Below are positions 29,933-40,397 of a stretch of DNA of 64,000 bases, piece by piece. Source of the stretch: an uncultured Paracoccaceae bacterium (lineage in GTDB: Bacteria; Pseudomonadota; Alphaproteobacteria; Rhodobacterales; Rhodobacteraceae); assembly GCA_947494675.1 (NCBI GenBank), contig CANLVP010000001.1:1364001-1428000 (forward strand). The letters run 5' to 3'. The notes under the pieces were generated by a model, which made no database searches, was not told the DNA's origin, and saw nothing but the letters and a program-made list of their open reading frames with translations. A program made the position numbers and the translations under genes. Every line of letters starts with the position of its first letter. The stretch's first letter is position 1.

Positions 29933-31492
29933 TTATGCCTTTTCAGTTGGTGTGGGTTCTTCCATCCAATCCTGGAGGATTTGGACAGTTTCGGTTTCAC
30001 GCTCTGCAATCATTTCGCGCAGGCGGGCGACTGCGTCAGGTGGCGCGACCGATCCTTCGATCATTGCGGCGCCTTCTGGGCCAAGCGCCACCGCCTCGCC
30101 CTCTGCCATGTTTGATGGCGCAGGCAACGATGGCTGATCCGCGAGAGGCTGGGCGTTGGTCAGAACGGGGCGCACAACAAAGAGCCCCAGGATCAATGCG
30201 ACCAGCGCCGCGACCCCAATCTGGATCAATTGCATGACGTTCAAAGGCTGATTGAGGATGCCACCGGCGACGGCCTCTGAACCCAATGTCGGGAGCGGAT
30301 CGAAAGGCAAGGCGCGTAAGGTCAAAACATCGCCGCGTTCTGGATCAAGCCCAACGGCTGAGGCGACAAGCTCTTCGAGATCCGCAAGCTCTTCTGCGGA
30401 GCGCGGCGTGCTTTCCACGGAGCCGTCCGCATTGACGGTCTGCGCTTCATTGACCAGCACAGCGACGGTCAGCCGCTTGATATCGCCCGGCGCGCGCACG
30501 ACTTGACGTTCGGTCTGCGAAATTTCGTAGTTTGTGAGCGCGCGCGTCTCGCTGTTGTCATTGCTTGATGAGCCGCTGTTCGCGCCGGCATCGCCATCAG
30601 GTAGATTTGACGCAACGGTGACGTCTCCGCCGCGACTGTCTTGCGCCTTGGTTTCGCTTTCTGTCACTTCGGTGCTGATTGCGACACGGCTATCGGGGTC
30701 AATCAGCCGCTCTGTGATCGATTCGCTTTCCGTGACCGTGTCGACTGTGATTTCGACCACCGCGTTGCCGGGGCCCACCCGCGCTGCAAGCAAGCGTTCG
30801 GCTTGTTCCCGCAGCACCACGGCTTTTGCGTCACCCGCGGCTGCGACGGGCGCGCCAGCCGCATCCGACATCAACCCACCCCGGTCGTCGATCACTGCGA
30901 CGTCGTTCGGGTCCAGCCCCGAGACGGCAGCGGCGACAAGGTATTGAAATGCCTTGATTTGTTGCCCCGACAGCGCATTTCCCGCCGTCGTAACAGTCAC
31001 GGCTGCGGTCGCTTTTTGGTTGCGGGCAAATGCGCGGCTGCTGGGGGTCGAGATATGGACACGTGCGGCCCGAACAACGGGGCTGGCCAAGATCGTGCGC
31101 GCCAGTTCGCCTTCGCGCGCGCGCCAATAAGCGGCATCAAACATCTGGCTCGTTGTGCCGAAACCTGACAGTCCATCCAACAGCTCATAGCCCTGTGCAC
31201 CTGCTGAGGGCAGACCCTCACCAGCGAGCGACATCCGGAGCGAATCGCGTACAGCCGCATCGACGTAGATCGCCCCGCCGCGCACTTCATAGACAACTCC
31301 GCGTGCGTCGAGTGCTGTGATGACTTCACCTGCGGCTGTGGTCTCCAACCCGCCATAAAGAAGTGTCAGATCCTTTTGTGACGCGGAGCGCGCGACGAAA
31401 ATGACGGCAAAAAAGACCGCAACCGTCGCCCCGATGACCACCAGACGACGTCCTGCACTTAATGTTGACCACACAGATAAAAGATTCTGCAC
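29933..31492 (-). CDS. fliF: Flagellar MS-ring protein
   Basis: DLTLLYGGLETTAAGEVITALDARGVVYEVRGGAIYVDAAVRDSLRMSLAGEGLP, VRAARVHISTP. Confidence 0.96.
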   Translation of the reverse strand: MQNLLSVWSTLSAGRRLVVIGATVAVFFAVIFVARSASQKDLTLLYGGLETTAAGEVITALDARGVVYEVRGGAIYVDAAVRDSLRMSLAGEGLPSAGAQGYELLDGLSGFGTTSQMFDAAYWRAREGELARTILASPVVRAARVHISTPSSRAFARNQKATAAVTVTTAGNALSGQQIKAFQYLVAAAVSGLDPNDVAVIDDRGGLMSDAAGAPVAAAGDAKAVVLREQAERLLAARVGPGNAVVEITVDTVTESESITERLIDPDSRVAISTEVTESETKAQDSRGGDVTVASNLPDGDAGANSGSSSNDNSETRALTNYEISQTERQVVRAPGDIKRLTVAVLVNEAQTVNADGSVESTPRSAEELADLEELVASAVGLDPERGDVLTLRALPFDPLPTLGSEAVAGGILNQPLNVMQLIQIGVAALVALILGLFVVRPVLTNAQPLADQPSLPAPSNMAEGEAVALGPEGAAMIEGSVAPPDAVARLREMIAERETETVQILQDWMEEPTPTEKA

Positions 31493-31552
31493 TTGGATTC
31501 TCCAGTTCAGCCGGACGTTCTGCCCGTTAATCTGCTTATGACCTCAACAGAC

Positions 31553-31567
31553 TTAACAATCGGTTAG
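31553..31567. promoter_or_regulatory. CtrA-like site TTAA-N7-TTAG between fliF and fliL
   Basis: TTAACAATCGGTTAG in divergent intergenic region. Confidence 0.4.
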
Positions 31568-31615
31568 GGCTTGCACGTTTATGACGGGGCAACCGGAAAA
31601 ACTGTGAGGCCCGCT

Positions 31616-32137
31616 ATGTCTGCCGTTGCTGATCCAGAGGTCGAAGCGCCTGCAAAGAAGTCGAAATTGCCTTTGATACTTGGGCTTGTCCTTGCGATTG
31701 CAGGCGGCGGGGGCGGCTTTTTCGCGGTGAATTCCGGGATGATCCTGGGCAGCGGCGAATCGGGTGATGAGCAGGCTCATGCAAATGGCGATACGCATGC
31801 CGAAGCTGATGGCGAAGGCGCAGGCACCGACATGCCATCGGCGGCATTTGTGCCCCTTGATCCGCTGGTGATTTCAATCGCGGGCACGGGTGAGACGCGG
31901 TTTTTACGATTTGGCGCACAACTTGAGGTGCCGCCGGAGCATGAGGCAGAAGTGACCGCGATCCTGCCGCGTGTCGTTGATGTTTTGAATGGATACCTGC
32001 GCGCCGTTGATCTGGAAGAATTGTCCGATCCTGACGTGCTGGTGCGCTTGCGGGGCCAGATGCTCCGCCGGGTGCAGGTTGTCACCGGGCCCAATCAGGT
32101 CCGTGATTTGCTGATTATGGAATTTGTGCTGAACTAG
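31616..32137 (+). CDS. fliL: Flagellar basal body-associated protein FliL
   Basis: N-terminal TM, FLRFGAQLEVPPEHEAEVTAILPRVVDVLNGYLRAV. Confidence 0.88.
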   Translation: MSAVADPEVEAPAKKSKLPLILGLVLAIAGGGGGFFAVNSGMILGSGESGDEQAHANGDTHAEADGEGAGTDMPSAAFVPLDPLVISIAGTGETRFLRFGAQLEVPPEHEAEVTAILPRVVDVLNGYLRAVDLEELSDPDVLVRLRGQMLRRVQVVTGPNQVRDLLIMEFVLN

Positions 32138-32149
32138 AAGGGGACGGCC

Positions 32150-32491
32150 ATGGCCTTTATTGCCGATATCTTGTTACTCGCTGGCGCGCTAGGTGCCGGA
32201 TTTTATTGCCATATCCTGTCCCGTCGTTTGCGGCGGTTCACTGATCTTGAAAGGGGTGTTGGCGGCGCGGTCGCTGTGCTTTCTGCGCAGGTCGACGATT
32301 TGGCCAAATCGCTTGAAGCGGCGCAAACAACGGCGTCGTCTTCTGTTGGAACGCTGACAGAAGTCAGTGCGCGCGCGGAAAAGGCGGCCCGCCATCTCGA
32401 ACTTTTGGTCGCTTCCATGCACGACCTGCCGGCGGAAGAACCGGCAGAGATGAACCCGTTCTATGTGCGTCAACCTGAGAACACGCAATGA
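32150..32491 (+). CDS. Uncharacterised small membrane/coiled-coil protein in flagellar operon
   Basis: 113 aa, N-terminal TM, 4-nt overlap with next gene. Confidence 0.7.
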   Translation: MAFIADILLLAGALGAGFYCHILSRRLRRFTDLERGVGGAVAVLSAQVDDLAKSLEAAQTTASSSVGTLTEVSARAEKAARHLELLVASMHDLPAEEPAEMNPFYVRQPENTQ

Positions 32492-33075
32492 CCAAAGCGA
32501 AAACACCACGTCGCAAACGCGGCACCCTGCACATACTTTGTGGTCTTTTGGTCGTGTCCGGCGTGTTACGCCTGTCATCGACGGGGATGGCGGTGGCTGA
32601 AAGCGCTGTCGTGACGGAAACGCCCGCGATTGTCGAAGCCTCGCAATCCGTTGCGCCTGAACCAAAAATGGAGGCTGACGGGTTGCTTCGCGCATTGCAG
32701 GAACGCGAAGCACGACTGGCCACGCGAGAGGCGCAATTTGCAGACCGGATGCAGGCGTTACGCTTGGCCGAAACCGAAATCGCAGAACAACTTGCCGCTT
32801 TGACTGCAGCCGAAGAAGCCTTGCGCGCAACGATCGCGCTCGCCGATTCGGCGGCAGAATCCGATTTGGAACGGTTGACGCGGGTCTATGAGAACATGAA
32901 GCCCAAGGATGCGGCGGAGTTGTTTGAGCAGATGACACCAGATTTCGCGGCGGGCTTTTTGGGCATGATGGAACCGGTTGCTGCGGCACAAATCATGACG
33001 TTGATTTCACCCGAAACGGCTTATTCCATCAGCGCGGTTCTTGCTGGGCGAAATGCAAACGTCCCAACGCAGTGA
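32488..33075 (+). CDS. MotE-like flagellar protein
   Basis: TM + coiled coil + MgtE-N-like segment YENMKPKDAAELFEQMTPDFAAGFLGMMEPVAAAQIM. Confidence 0.8.
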   Translation: MTKAKTPRRKRGTLHILCGLLVVSGVLRLSSTGMAVAESAVVTETPAIVEASQSVAPEPKMEADGLLRALQEREARLATREAQFADRMQALRLAETEIAEQLAALTAAEEALRATIALADSAAESDLERLTRVYENMKPKDAAELFEQMTPDFAAGFLGMMEPVAAAQIMTLISPETAYSISAVLAGRNANVPTQ

Positions 33076-33153
33076 TCCGCACGCTTCCTTAACTTCCTTG
33101 ATGCAAACTAAGTGCGCGGCTGTTCGTCGCGCGGGTAAAAGAGGACTTCGCAT

Positions 33154-34023
33154 ATGATTGGCCTGATTGGCATCGTTATCGTCTTCGGCATGGTGTTCGG
33201 TGGCTATATTCTGGCTGGCGGCAAGATGGGGATCATCCTCAAGGCCTTGCCGTTTGAGATGATCATGATCGGCGGCGCCGCCGTGGGTGCCTTCGTTATT
33301 GCCAACGATATGAGCGGGATCAAGCATACGCTCGCGGACATCGGCAAAGTATTTAAAGGCCCAAAGTGGAAGCGCCAGGATTACACCGACTTGATGTGCC
33401 TGATGTTCGAACTGATCCGCGTGGCCCGTGCCAACCCGGTGGAGCTTGAGGGGCATATCGAAGCCCCGGACGAGAGCGCTGTCTTTGCAAAATATCCCCG
33501 GCTGCTGAAGGACAAGGACTCCATTTCCTTGATCTGCGATACCATGCGTTCGGCTTCGATGAACTATGACGATCCGCATCAAGTGGAAGAAGTGTTGGAA
33601 AAGCGGATTGAGGCGACGCTGCATCACAAAATGCACTCTAGCCATGCCTTGCAGACGATTGCCGATGGTCTGCCAGCACTGGGGATTGTTGCCGCGGTTT
33701 TGGGCGTGATCAAGACGATGGGCTCGATCGATCAACCGCCTGAAGTTCTGGGCAAATTGATCGGTGGTGCGCTTGTCGGCACATTCCTTGGCGTGTTTTT
33801 GGCCTACGGTTTGGTTGGACCCTTCTCTGTGCGGGTCAAATCCGTGACCGAAGAAGACGCGCACTTTCAGCAATTGATCCGTGAAATCCTGATAGCCAAT
33901 CTGCATCGTCATGCACCCAATATCTGTATTGAGGTTGGCCGACAAAACACGCCGTCCCATCTCCGCCCTGACTTCGGTGAGCTTGAAGAGGCGCTGAAGT
34001 CCGTGAAGCAAGAGGCCGCCTAA
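33154..34023 (+). CDS. motA: Flagellar motor stator protein MotA
   Basis: IIVFGMVFGGYILAGGKMGIILKALPFEMIMIGGAAVGAFVIAN. Confidence 0.95.
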   Translation: MIGLIGIVIVFGMVFGGYILAGGKMGIILKALPFEMIMIGGAAVGAFVIANDMSGIKHTLADIGKVFKGPKWKRQDYTDLMCLMFELIRVARANPVELEGHIEAPDESAVFAKYPRLLKDKDSISLICDTMRSASMNYDDPHQVEEVLEKRIEATLHHKMHSSHALQTIADGLPALGIVAAVLGVIKTMGSIDQPPEVLGKLIGGALVGTFLGVFLAYGLVGPFSVRVKSVTEEDAHFQQLIREILIANLHRHAPNICIEVGRQNTPSHLRPDFGELEEALKSVKQEAA

Positions 34024-36192
34024 ATGCGTGCGCTGTTTCTGATACTGGTGCTTTGGCCAATGGCGTCGTCGTCTGAAACCGCCGATCTCAGAACGGGTTG
34101 GCACCCAACTTTTACGCGCATTGTTGTCTCTATCCCCACGGGGGCGGAGTGGCAGCTGGGGCGAACTAACGATGGGTTCGGGTTTCGCGCCGATGGGATT
34201 GACGACTTTGATACACGCGGGTTCTTTACGCGGCTTCCGCTCGACAGAATTTCCGACGCCCGTTCACAAGACGCAGCTTTGGAATTGTTACTGACCTGCG
34301 ATTGCCATGCCGACGCGTTCTTGTGGCAGCCAGATAAGGTCGTCGTCGATATATTGGATGGCCCGCCGCCGGCTGACAACGCCTACGAAGTTTCGCTTGC
34401 CATCCCTGACGCGGAGCCAGTGGCTATAGTGAGCGCACCGCCAGTCGAACTGGATCTGTTGCCCATGCCAAAAGCGAGGGTTTCACTTTCTGACATTAGC
34501 CCCATTGGCGAGGTTGAACCAGAACAGACCGACCTTGCTGAAATCGAAGCAAGGATCATCGACGGCCTTACCAGAGCCGCCGATCAGGGACTTCTGACAC
34601 TATCATCACCGGTTGACGTCATTCTGAACGAAGAGGAGGCTGTCCCTGAGCTCGAAGTTTCAACGGTTGAAAAAGTCGAAACCGTTAGAACTCCCGAGAA
34701 TGTTCTTCCGCCCCGTTCCGGTGTCGAGGCAAGGACCAGTATCGATCTCGGCATAGATCTTACTGAACTACTGCAACCCGGGCAGACAAATGAGATTGAT
34801 TGTTGGCCAGATTCTTATGTTCAATTTGATGATTGGGTCAACGGCGAGAACTTTTCAGAGATAACAGGTTCACTGCGTGCGCGGGTCTATGGGGAGTTTG
34901 ACCGTATCGATCATGCCGCTGTCACGGACCTCGCGCGGGCTTACCTATACTTTGGGTTCGGACGTGAGGCAGCTCAAACCCTGAAAATTGATGGTGAAAA
35001 GACTGCAGAACGTGCGGCAATCGTTGCTTTGGCCCAGATCATCGACGGTGACGAGGGCGACCTTTCTGCGGTCACGGTGCAAATCGGGTGTCCAGGTCAG
35101 GTTGCTCTTTGGGCGGCATTGGCGACGCCGGTCAATTCAATTGACGCCGTCGATGATCCGGATCGCCTGGTTCGTCAATTCAAGACATTGCCTGACCAAC
35201 TGCGCGCGCATCTTGCCCCAACGTTTGCAACACGCTTGGCCGCAATAGGCCAAAGCGATACGGCGGAAAATTTGCTCTCAAGCACACCTGAAACTTCGGG
35301 AACAGGCTTTGAAGAGGCGATTGTTGTCGCGGAGATTGCAACGAAACGAGGCGACTTCGAGACTGCGGAGGCAACGCTCTCGGGCCTTGCGACCAGAGAC
35401 AGAGACGCCACGCCTGAAGCATTGATTGATCTCATCACTATTCAAATGGGACAGGGCAAATCAATTGATCCAGATATGATTGCACTGCTCGAAACCAAAC
35501 GATTTGAGTATCGGGACGCTGATGTTGCGGGTCGCTTAGCGGAGGTTCATCTGCGTTCGCAAGTTTATCAGGATCAATTCAACGCAGCATTGGAGAATCT
35601 GCGCGAGTCGTTTCCGGTCGTCACGGCCCCAGACTACCAAGAGCTTTTGGCGCATATCTTCGACAATGTAGCTGAACGAGCGGAAGACATATCCTTTTTG
35701 GAGTTTGCTTATACTGAAGAGGCCGTCGCGGTCGCCCCGGCATCAGGGAACAAGGTTGCAGAACGTCTCTTGGAAATAGGATTTCCGAACCGTGCTTCCG
35801 AAATTTTAGCATCTAGCGCAGAAGGCGCGGCCATGGCCGAGCGAAGATATCTCCGGGCATCTGCATCAATGAAGATGGGTCAAATCGAAGAGGCTCAAGA
35901 AGAGTTGGCAGGTATCGGGACAAGTCGCGCCGCGGAAATTCTGGCCCTACCAACCGACACCAAAGTTGGCGACCCTTCGAGTGCTTGGCGAAACGGGGAT
36001 TGGTCGAGTTTGGCCGAAACAGAAGATGTGCTCCTTCAGACTGCATCGTCTCTCGCGCGAGAACAAATCGACCCAACTCCGGATCCCACGACACCACTTA
36101 GGCAAGGTCAGGATCTCATAGAGCAGGCCGCAGCGACTCGCGAAACCGTGGACGAATTGCTAGCCCGGTTCGCCGAACCGGACGTCGATTAA
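34024..36192 (+). CDS. Large secreted/periplasmic protein with AMIN-like N-terminus and helical-repeat (TPR-like) body
   Basis: Signal peptide-like MRALFLILVLWPMASSS; N-terminal beta region ending VVVDILDG; repeated helical segments; starts right after motA stop. Confidence 0.75.
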   Translation: MRALFLILVLWPMASSSETADLRTGWHPTFTRIVVSIPTGAEWQLGRTNDGFGFRADGIDDFDTRGFFTRLPLDRISDARSQDAALELLLTCDCHADAFLWQPDKVVVDILDGPPPADNAYEVSLAIPDAEPVAIVSAPPVELDLLPMPKARVSLSDISPIGEVEPEQTDLAEIEARIIDGLTRAADQGLLTLSSPVDVILNEEEAVPELEVSTVEKVETVRTPENVLPPRSGVEARTSIDLGIDLTELLQPGQTNEIDCWPDSYVQFDDWVNGENFSEITGSLRARVYGEFDRIDHAAVTDLARAYLYFGFGREAAQTLKIDGEKTAERAAIVALAQIIDGDEGDLSAVTVQIGCPGQVALWAALATPVNSIDAVDDPDRLVRQFKTLPDQLRAHLAPTFATRLAAIGQSDTAENLLSSTPETSGTGFEEAIVVAEIATKRGDFETAEATLSGLATRDRDATPEALIDLITIQMGQGKSIDPDMIALLETKRFEYRDADVAGRLAEVHLRSQVYQDQFNAALENLRESFPVVTAPDYQELLAHIFDNVAERAEDISFLEFAYTEEAVAVAPASGNKVAERLLEIGFPNRASEILASSAEGAAMAERRYLRASASMKMGQIEEAQEELAGIGTSRAAEILALPTDTKVGDPSSAWRNGDWSSLAETEDVLLQTASSLAREQIDPTPDPTTPLRQGQDLIEQAAATRETVDELLARFAEPDVD

Positions 36193-36445
36193 TTATGGCG
36201 ATGGTCAGACTTTAGTAACCAAGAACCGCTAGCAATATCCCAACAGGAACGGGAGTTTGAGGATAATGTGCAGAATGCCATGGTCCAACAGGTCTGCGAA
36301 GCAGGTCTTCGGTGTGACCGTAGAATCGTCACAAATCGACGTGGCAAAAAAAACGCGGGCCCAATTCAGATGGAGTGTCCCCAACCTCGGTGCGAACCCT
36401 AGAGGCATTCTAGGTTCCTGTTGCGGTTCGCAGGCCTAAGCCGAG

Positions 36446-38536
36446 ATGGAATCGCTGGGCATAAGAACATTCGTCAATCCGACGATCTTGTTGGCCGTCG
36501 CATTAATGGCGATCATTGTGATGATGATCCTTCCGATGCCAGCATGGGTTCTCGACATCGGGTTGGCTGCTTCGTTTGCCCTGGCAATCCTCATGTTCAC
36601 GGTGACGCTCTTTATTCAAAGGCCATTGGATTTTTCCGCTTTTCCGACCGTCTTGTTGGCGTCCCTCATGCTGCGATTGTCGCTGAATGTATCGTCAACG
36701 AAACTTATCATCGGTGAAGGCCACACCGGGACGAACGCGGCTGGCGACGTCATCGAAGGCTTCGCCATGTTCGTGATGAGCGGCAACGCGTTGCTCGGCG
36801 TCGTTGTCTTTTGTGTGTTGTTGATCGTGAATTTCATCGTGATCAACAAAGGCGCGACGCGCATGGCCGAGGTCGGCGCACGTTTTGCGTTGGACGCCAT
36901 GCCCGGCAAACAGCTTGCAATCGACAGCGACGTGGCAGCTGGCGCCATCGATCACGAAGAAGCCAAACGCCGACGTGAGTTGGAACAAGCCGAGACGACA
37001 TTTTTTGGATCACTCGATGGCGCGTCAAAATTTGTGAAAGGTGACGCCGTTGCAGGTCTTTTGATCACAGCGCTCAATCTCATCATGGGGCTGATCATTG
37101 GAATTGCGATCCATGACATGCCGATCGGTCAAGCATTTGAAACATATGCAATTTTGACCGTTGGGGACGGCTTGGTCAGTCAAATCCCAGCCGTCATCAT
37201 TTCAATTGCGGCCGCCCTTTTGCTGGCGCGTGGCGGGGCCACAGGCGCGACGGACCTTGCCATCATGGATCAACTTGGCCGTCATCCGGCCGCGCTTTCG
37301 ACCGTCGCCGTCTTGATGGGGCTCTTCGCGCTTGTCCCTGGCATGCCTTTTCTGCCGTTCTTGGTTGGTTCGTTAGTCCTCGGGACTTGTGCCTATTTCT
37401 TGGTTTCCGCCGCAAAAAAACGCGAACGGGACGAGGCAATTCCCGAAGCCACCCCTGACAATACAACTCCCGAAGCATCGATCGGGGATATGCTTGACCT
37501 CGACGATATTCATGTCGAATTTGCTCCTGATCTTGTGGATATGGTGCTGGATCAGGGGACCGGGCTCGATGCGCGCATCGCAAATATGCGCAATCATGTT
37601 GGCACCGCGTTTGGGGTCCTGCTCCCGGAAATTCGACTGACGGACAATGCGGCTCTGCCGCAAGGAACTTACGTTGTTCATGTGCAGGGGGTGGAGCAAG
37701 CCCGCGACACCCTTAAGCCAGACCAAGTCCTTGCTTTGTTACCTGACGGCGATACGGTCGATCTTGATGGGGACACCGTTTCAGAACCTGTTTATGGCGC
37801 GCCGGCCAAGTGGATCGGTAAACGTCAGCAGGAAAAAGCAGCGCTGAGCGGATTGACAACCGTCCAGCCTGCAGAAGTTCTCGCAACGCACTTGTTGGAG
37901 ATTGTGAAAGCGAATTTTCCAAGGCTTCTGAGCCACAAAGCCTTGCGCCGCAGGTTGGACGAAATGACAACCCTGACCGATGTGGATCGCGCCGGCGCGA
38001 ACCGCATACTCCTCGAAGAATTGATGCCGGACAAGGTGCCAATGGATGTTCTTTTGTCGGTCATGCGGCTCTTGCTCGAAGAACGGGTTTCGGTGCGCAA
38101 CCTGCCGCTTATCATGGAGGCGATTGCCGAAGCGCGACAGGTCCACCAAACGATCGACGGAATCACAGAACACGTACGCCAAAGGTTGGGTTTCCAACTG
38201 GTGGCCGAGGTGCGGCGCAACGATGGGACCATACCGCTCGTGCAGCTCGCGCCGGAGTGGGAAGACGCATTCACGACCTATGAATTGCGGGGCGAGCGTG
38301 GCGGCGCTGACGTCGCGCTGCCGCCCGAAACGTTCAACAAATTGGCCGATGGCATCGCGGACAAACTCGCGCTGGCGGCGCAACAAGGGGCCTATGCGGC
38401 CGTTGTCACCTCCATGCGGCGCCGTCGGTTCTTGCGGACGGTCATGGCGGCACGCGGGATTCTCAACCCGGTTCTTTCCTTCGAAGAGATCGGGATTGAT
38501 GCTAAACCCGCGCTTGTTGGCCTTGTCGCGGCATGA
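36446..38536 (+). CDS. flhA: Flagellar biosynthesis protein FlhA
   Basis: FHIPEP signatures (RPLDFSAFPTVLLASLMLRLSLNVSSTKLII). Confidence 0.96.
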   Translation: MESLGIRTFVNPTILLAVALMAIIVMMILPMPAWVLDIGLAASFALAILMFTVTLFIQRPLDFSAFPTVLLASLMLRLSLNVSSTKLIIGEGHTGTNAAGDVIEGFAMFVMSGNALLGVVVFCVLLIVNFIVINKGATRMAEVGARFALDAMPGKQLAIDSDVAAGAIDHEEAKRRRELEQAETTFFGSLDGASKFVKGDAVAGLLITALNLIMGLIIGIAIHDMPIGQAFETYAILTVGDGLVSQIPAVIISIAAALLLARGGATGATDLAIMDQLGRHPAALSTVAVLMGLFALVPGMPFLPFLVGSLVLGTCAYFLVSAAKKRERDEAIPEATPDNTTPEASIGDMLDLDDIHVEFAPDLVDMVLDQGTGLDARIANMRNHVGTAFGVLLPEIRLTDNAALPQGTYVVHVQGVEQARDTLKPDQVLALLPDGDTVDLDGDTVSEPVYGAPAKWIGKRQQEKAALSGLTTVQPAEVLATHLLEIVKANFPRLLSHKALRRRLDEMTTLTDVDRAGANRILLEELMPDKVPMDVLLSVMRLLLEERVSVRNLPLIMEAIAEARQVHQTIDGITEHVRQRLGFQLVAEVRRNDGTIPLVQLAPEWEDAFTTYELRGERGGADVALPPETFNKLADGIADKLALAAQQGAYAAVVTSMRRRRFLRTVMAARGILNPVLSFEEIGIDAKPALVGLVAA

Positions 38537-39315
38537 TCGCAGATCTGTTAACCCTACTCCCCATTGCGCAATCGGCGCTTTGGGCGGGATTTGCAGTTTT
38601 TCTGCGCGTCGGTGCGATGATGTCGCTCTTGCCCGCATTCGGAGAGCAAAGCGTTCCCGTTAGGGTCCGGCTTGGGGTCAGCCTTGCGTTCTGCATGATT
38701 ATCACGCCAGCAATCGCGCCTAATGTCGGGCCGGTTCCGGAAGACATTTTACCGGCCGTCATAACCCTCTTGCCCGAAGTTTTGACCGGCTTGTTCTTCG
38801 GTTTGTTACTCCGCTTCTTCGTCTTTGCGCTGCAGATCGCTGGGACGATCGCCGCGCAGTCGACATCTTTGTCACAAATCTTTGGCGGTTCCGCGGGCGT
38901 CGACCCCCAGCCGGCGATGGCGCATGTTTTGGTCGTCGCGGGCTTGGCCCTCGCTGCGATGATGGGTTTGCACGTCCATTTCGCAGGCTACATCCTTCAG
39001 ACTTATACATTGGTGCCCTTGGGTGTCTGGCTGGCATCTGAAATCGCCGTTGATCTTGGCGTTCTCGCGGTCAGTAAGACGTTTGTCTTGGGGTTTACCC
39101 TGGCCGCGCCGTTTCTGATTGCATCGCTCATCTATAACGTGACGCTCGGCGTCATTAACCGTGCGATGCCGCAACTGATGGTGTCTTTCGTGGGTGCGCC
39201 CGCCATCACGGCTGGCGGGCTCTTGCTGCTTGTGCTGACGGCTCCGTTGATGCTGTCGCTGTGGGTAGAGGCGTTTTCCATCGTCGTCATGAACCCATCA
39301 GGAGGTTGGGAATGA
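38533..39315 (+). CDS. fliR: Flagellar biosynthetic protein FliR
   Basis: FliR-like 6-TM protein between flhA and flhB. Confidence 0.92.
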   Translation: MIADLLTLLPIAQSALWAGFAVFLRVGAMMSLLPAFGEQSVPVRVRLGVSLAFCMIITPAIAPNVGPVPEDILPAVITLLPEVLTGLFFGLLLRFFVFALQIAGTIAAQSTSLSQIFGGSAGVDPQPAMAHVLVVAGLALAAMMGLHVHFAGYILQTYTLVPLGVWLASEIAVDLGVLAVSKTFVLGFTLAAPFLIASLIYNVTLGVINRAMPQLMVSFVGAPAITAGGLLLLVLTAPLMLSLWVEAFSIVVMNPSGGWE

Positions 39316-40397
39316 GCGAGGAGAGTGGCGACGAAGACAAGCAATTTGAGCCGAGCCAAAAGAAGCTCGATGACGCCCGCAAAAAGGGTGAGATTCCGCG
39401 ATCCGTCGATCTGACCACGGCAGCCGCATATGGCGGCGTCTTGACGGCAGCTTTTGCCTTTGGGCCTGCGGCGATTTCGGGGCTTGGCGATGCGATGATG
39501 ATCCTGATTGATCAATCCGATAGGCTGGCACGGGTCACTTTTGCAGGTTCGAAGACGCCCATCATTGGAGGGATCCTGCGCGAGGTGGTGATGGCCATCG
39601 CTCCCATTTTCGCGATTCCCGCGATCTTTGCCATCCTTGCAGTCATTGGCCAACGGGCATTCGTAGTTGCACCTGCAAAGATCAAACCGAAACTGTCCAA
39701 CATCTCGATTCTGCAGGGCTTCAAGAAAAAATTTGGCCGCAACGGATTCTTTGAATTCGGCAAGAGCTTCTTCAAATTGCTGGTGTTCAGCTCGGTCTTG
39801 TTCTTGTTCCTCTGGCAGCAAATGGACCGCATGATCGGCGCGATGTACATGTCACCCGGCATGATCGTGGTCGAGCTGATGCGCTTGGTCCTCGCGCTAT
39901 TGCTCATTGTTTTGGCCATCGCACTGGTTTTCGGCGTTGTCGATTTCCTTTGGCAACGCGCCGAACATTTCCGCAAAAACCGGATGTCCCGCAAAGAAAT
40001 GATGGACGAGTTGAAGCAATCCGAGGGTGACCCCTTGATGAAGCAGCAGCGCCGTCAAAAGGGCATGGATTTGGCGACCAATCAGATGCTCGCGGATGTA
40101 CCCGATGCCAACGTCGTTGTGGTCAACCCGACCCACTACGCTGTCGCATTGAAATGGGACCGCATGTCAGCGACGGCACCGATCTGCGTGGCCAAAGGCA
40201 CGGACGAGATTGCCGCAAAAATTCGAGAGGTCGCATCGGAAAATGCGGTGCCGCTCCATTCCGATCCTCCAACGGCGCGCGCGCTTCATGCAACGGTCAA
40301 AATCGGTGACGAAATTCCGTCAGAGCATTATCAGGCCGTGGCTGCCGCGATCCGCTTTGCAGAGAGCATCCGTGCCAAAGCCAAGGCGTGGTCATGA
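39312..40397 (+). CDS. flhB: Flagellar biosynthetic protein FlhB
   Basis: EPSQKKLDDARKKGEIPRSVDL and autocleavage motif NPTHYAVAL. Confidence 0.96.
   Translation: MSEESGDEDKQFEPSQKKLDDARKKGEIPRSVDLTTAAAYGGVLTAAFAFGPAAISGLGDAMMILIDQSDRLARVTFAGSKTPIIGGILREVVMAIAPIFAIPAIFAILAVIGQRAFVVAPAKIKPKLSNISILQGFKKKFGRNGFFEFGKSFFKLLVFSSVLFLFLWQQMDRMIGAMYMSPGMIVVELMRLVLALLLIVLAIALVFGVVDFLWQRAEHFRKNRMSRKEMMDELKQSEGDPLMKQQRRQKGMDLATNQMLADVPDANVVVVNPTHYAVALKWDRMSATAPICVAKGTDEIAAKIREVASENAVPLHSDPPTARALHATVKIGDEIPSEHYQAVAAAIRFAESIRAKAKAWS

Noticed and set aside
33007-34104. 365-aa minus-strand ORF
   Set aside because: Antisense to motA
36193-36445. Possible small ORF (36257-36439) and CCTAGA/TCTAGG hairpin upstream of flhA
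   Set aside because: No good start/SD or recognisable product; 6-bp stem too weak to interpret
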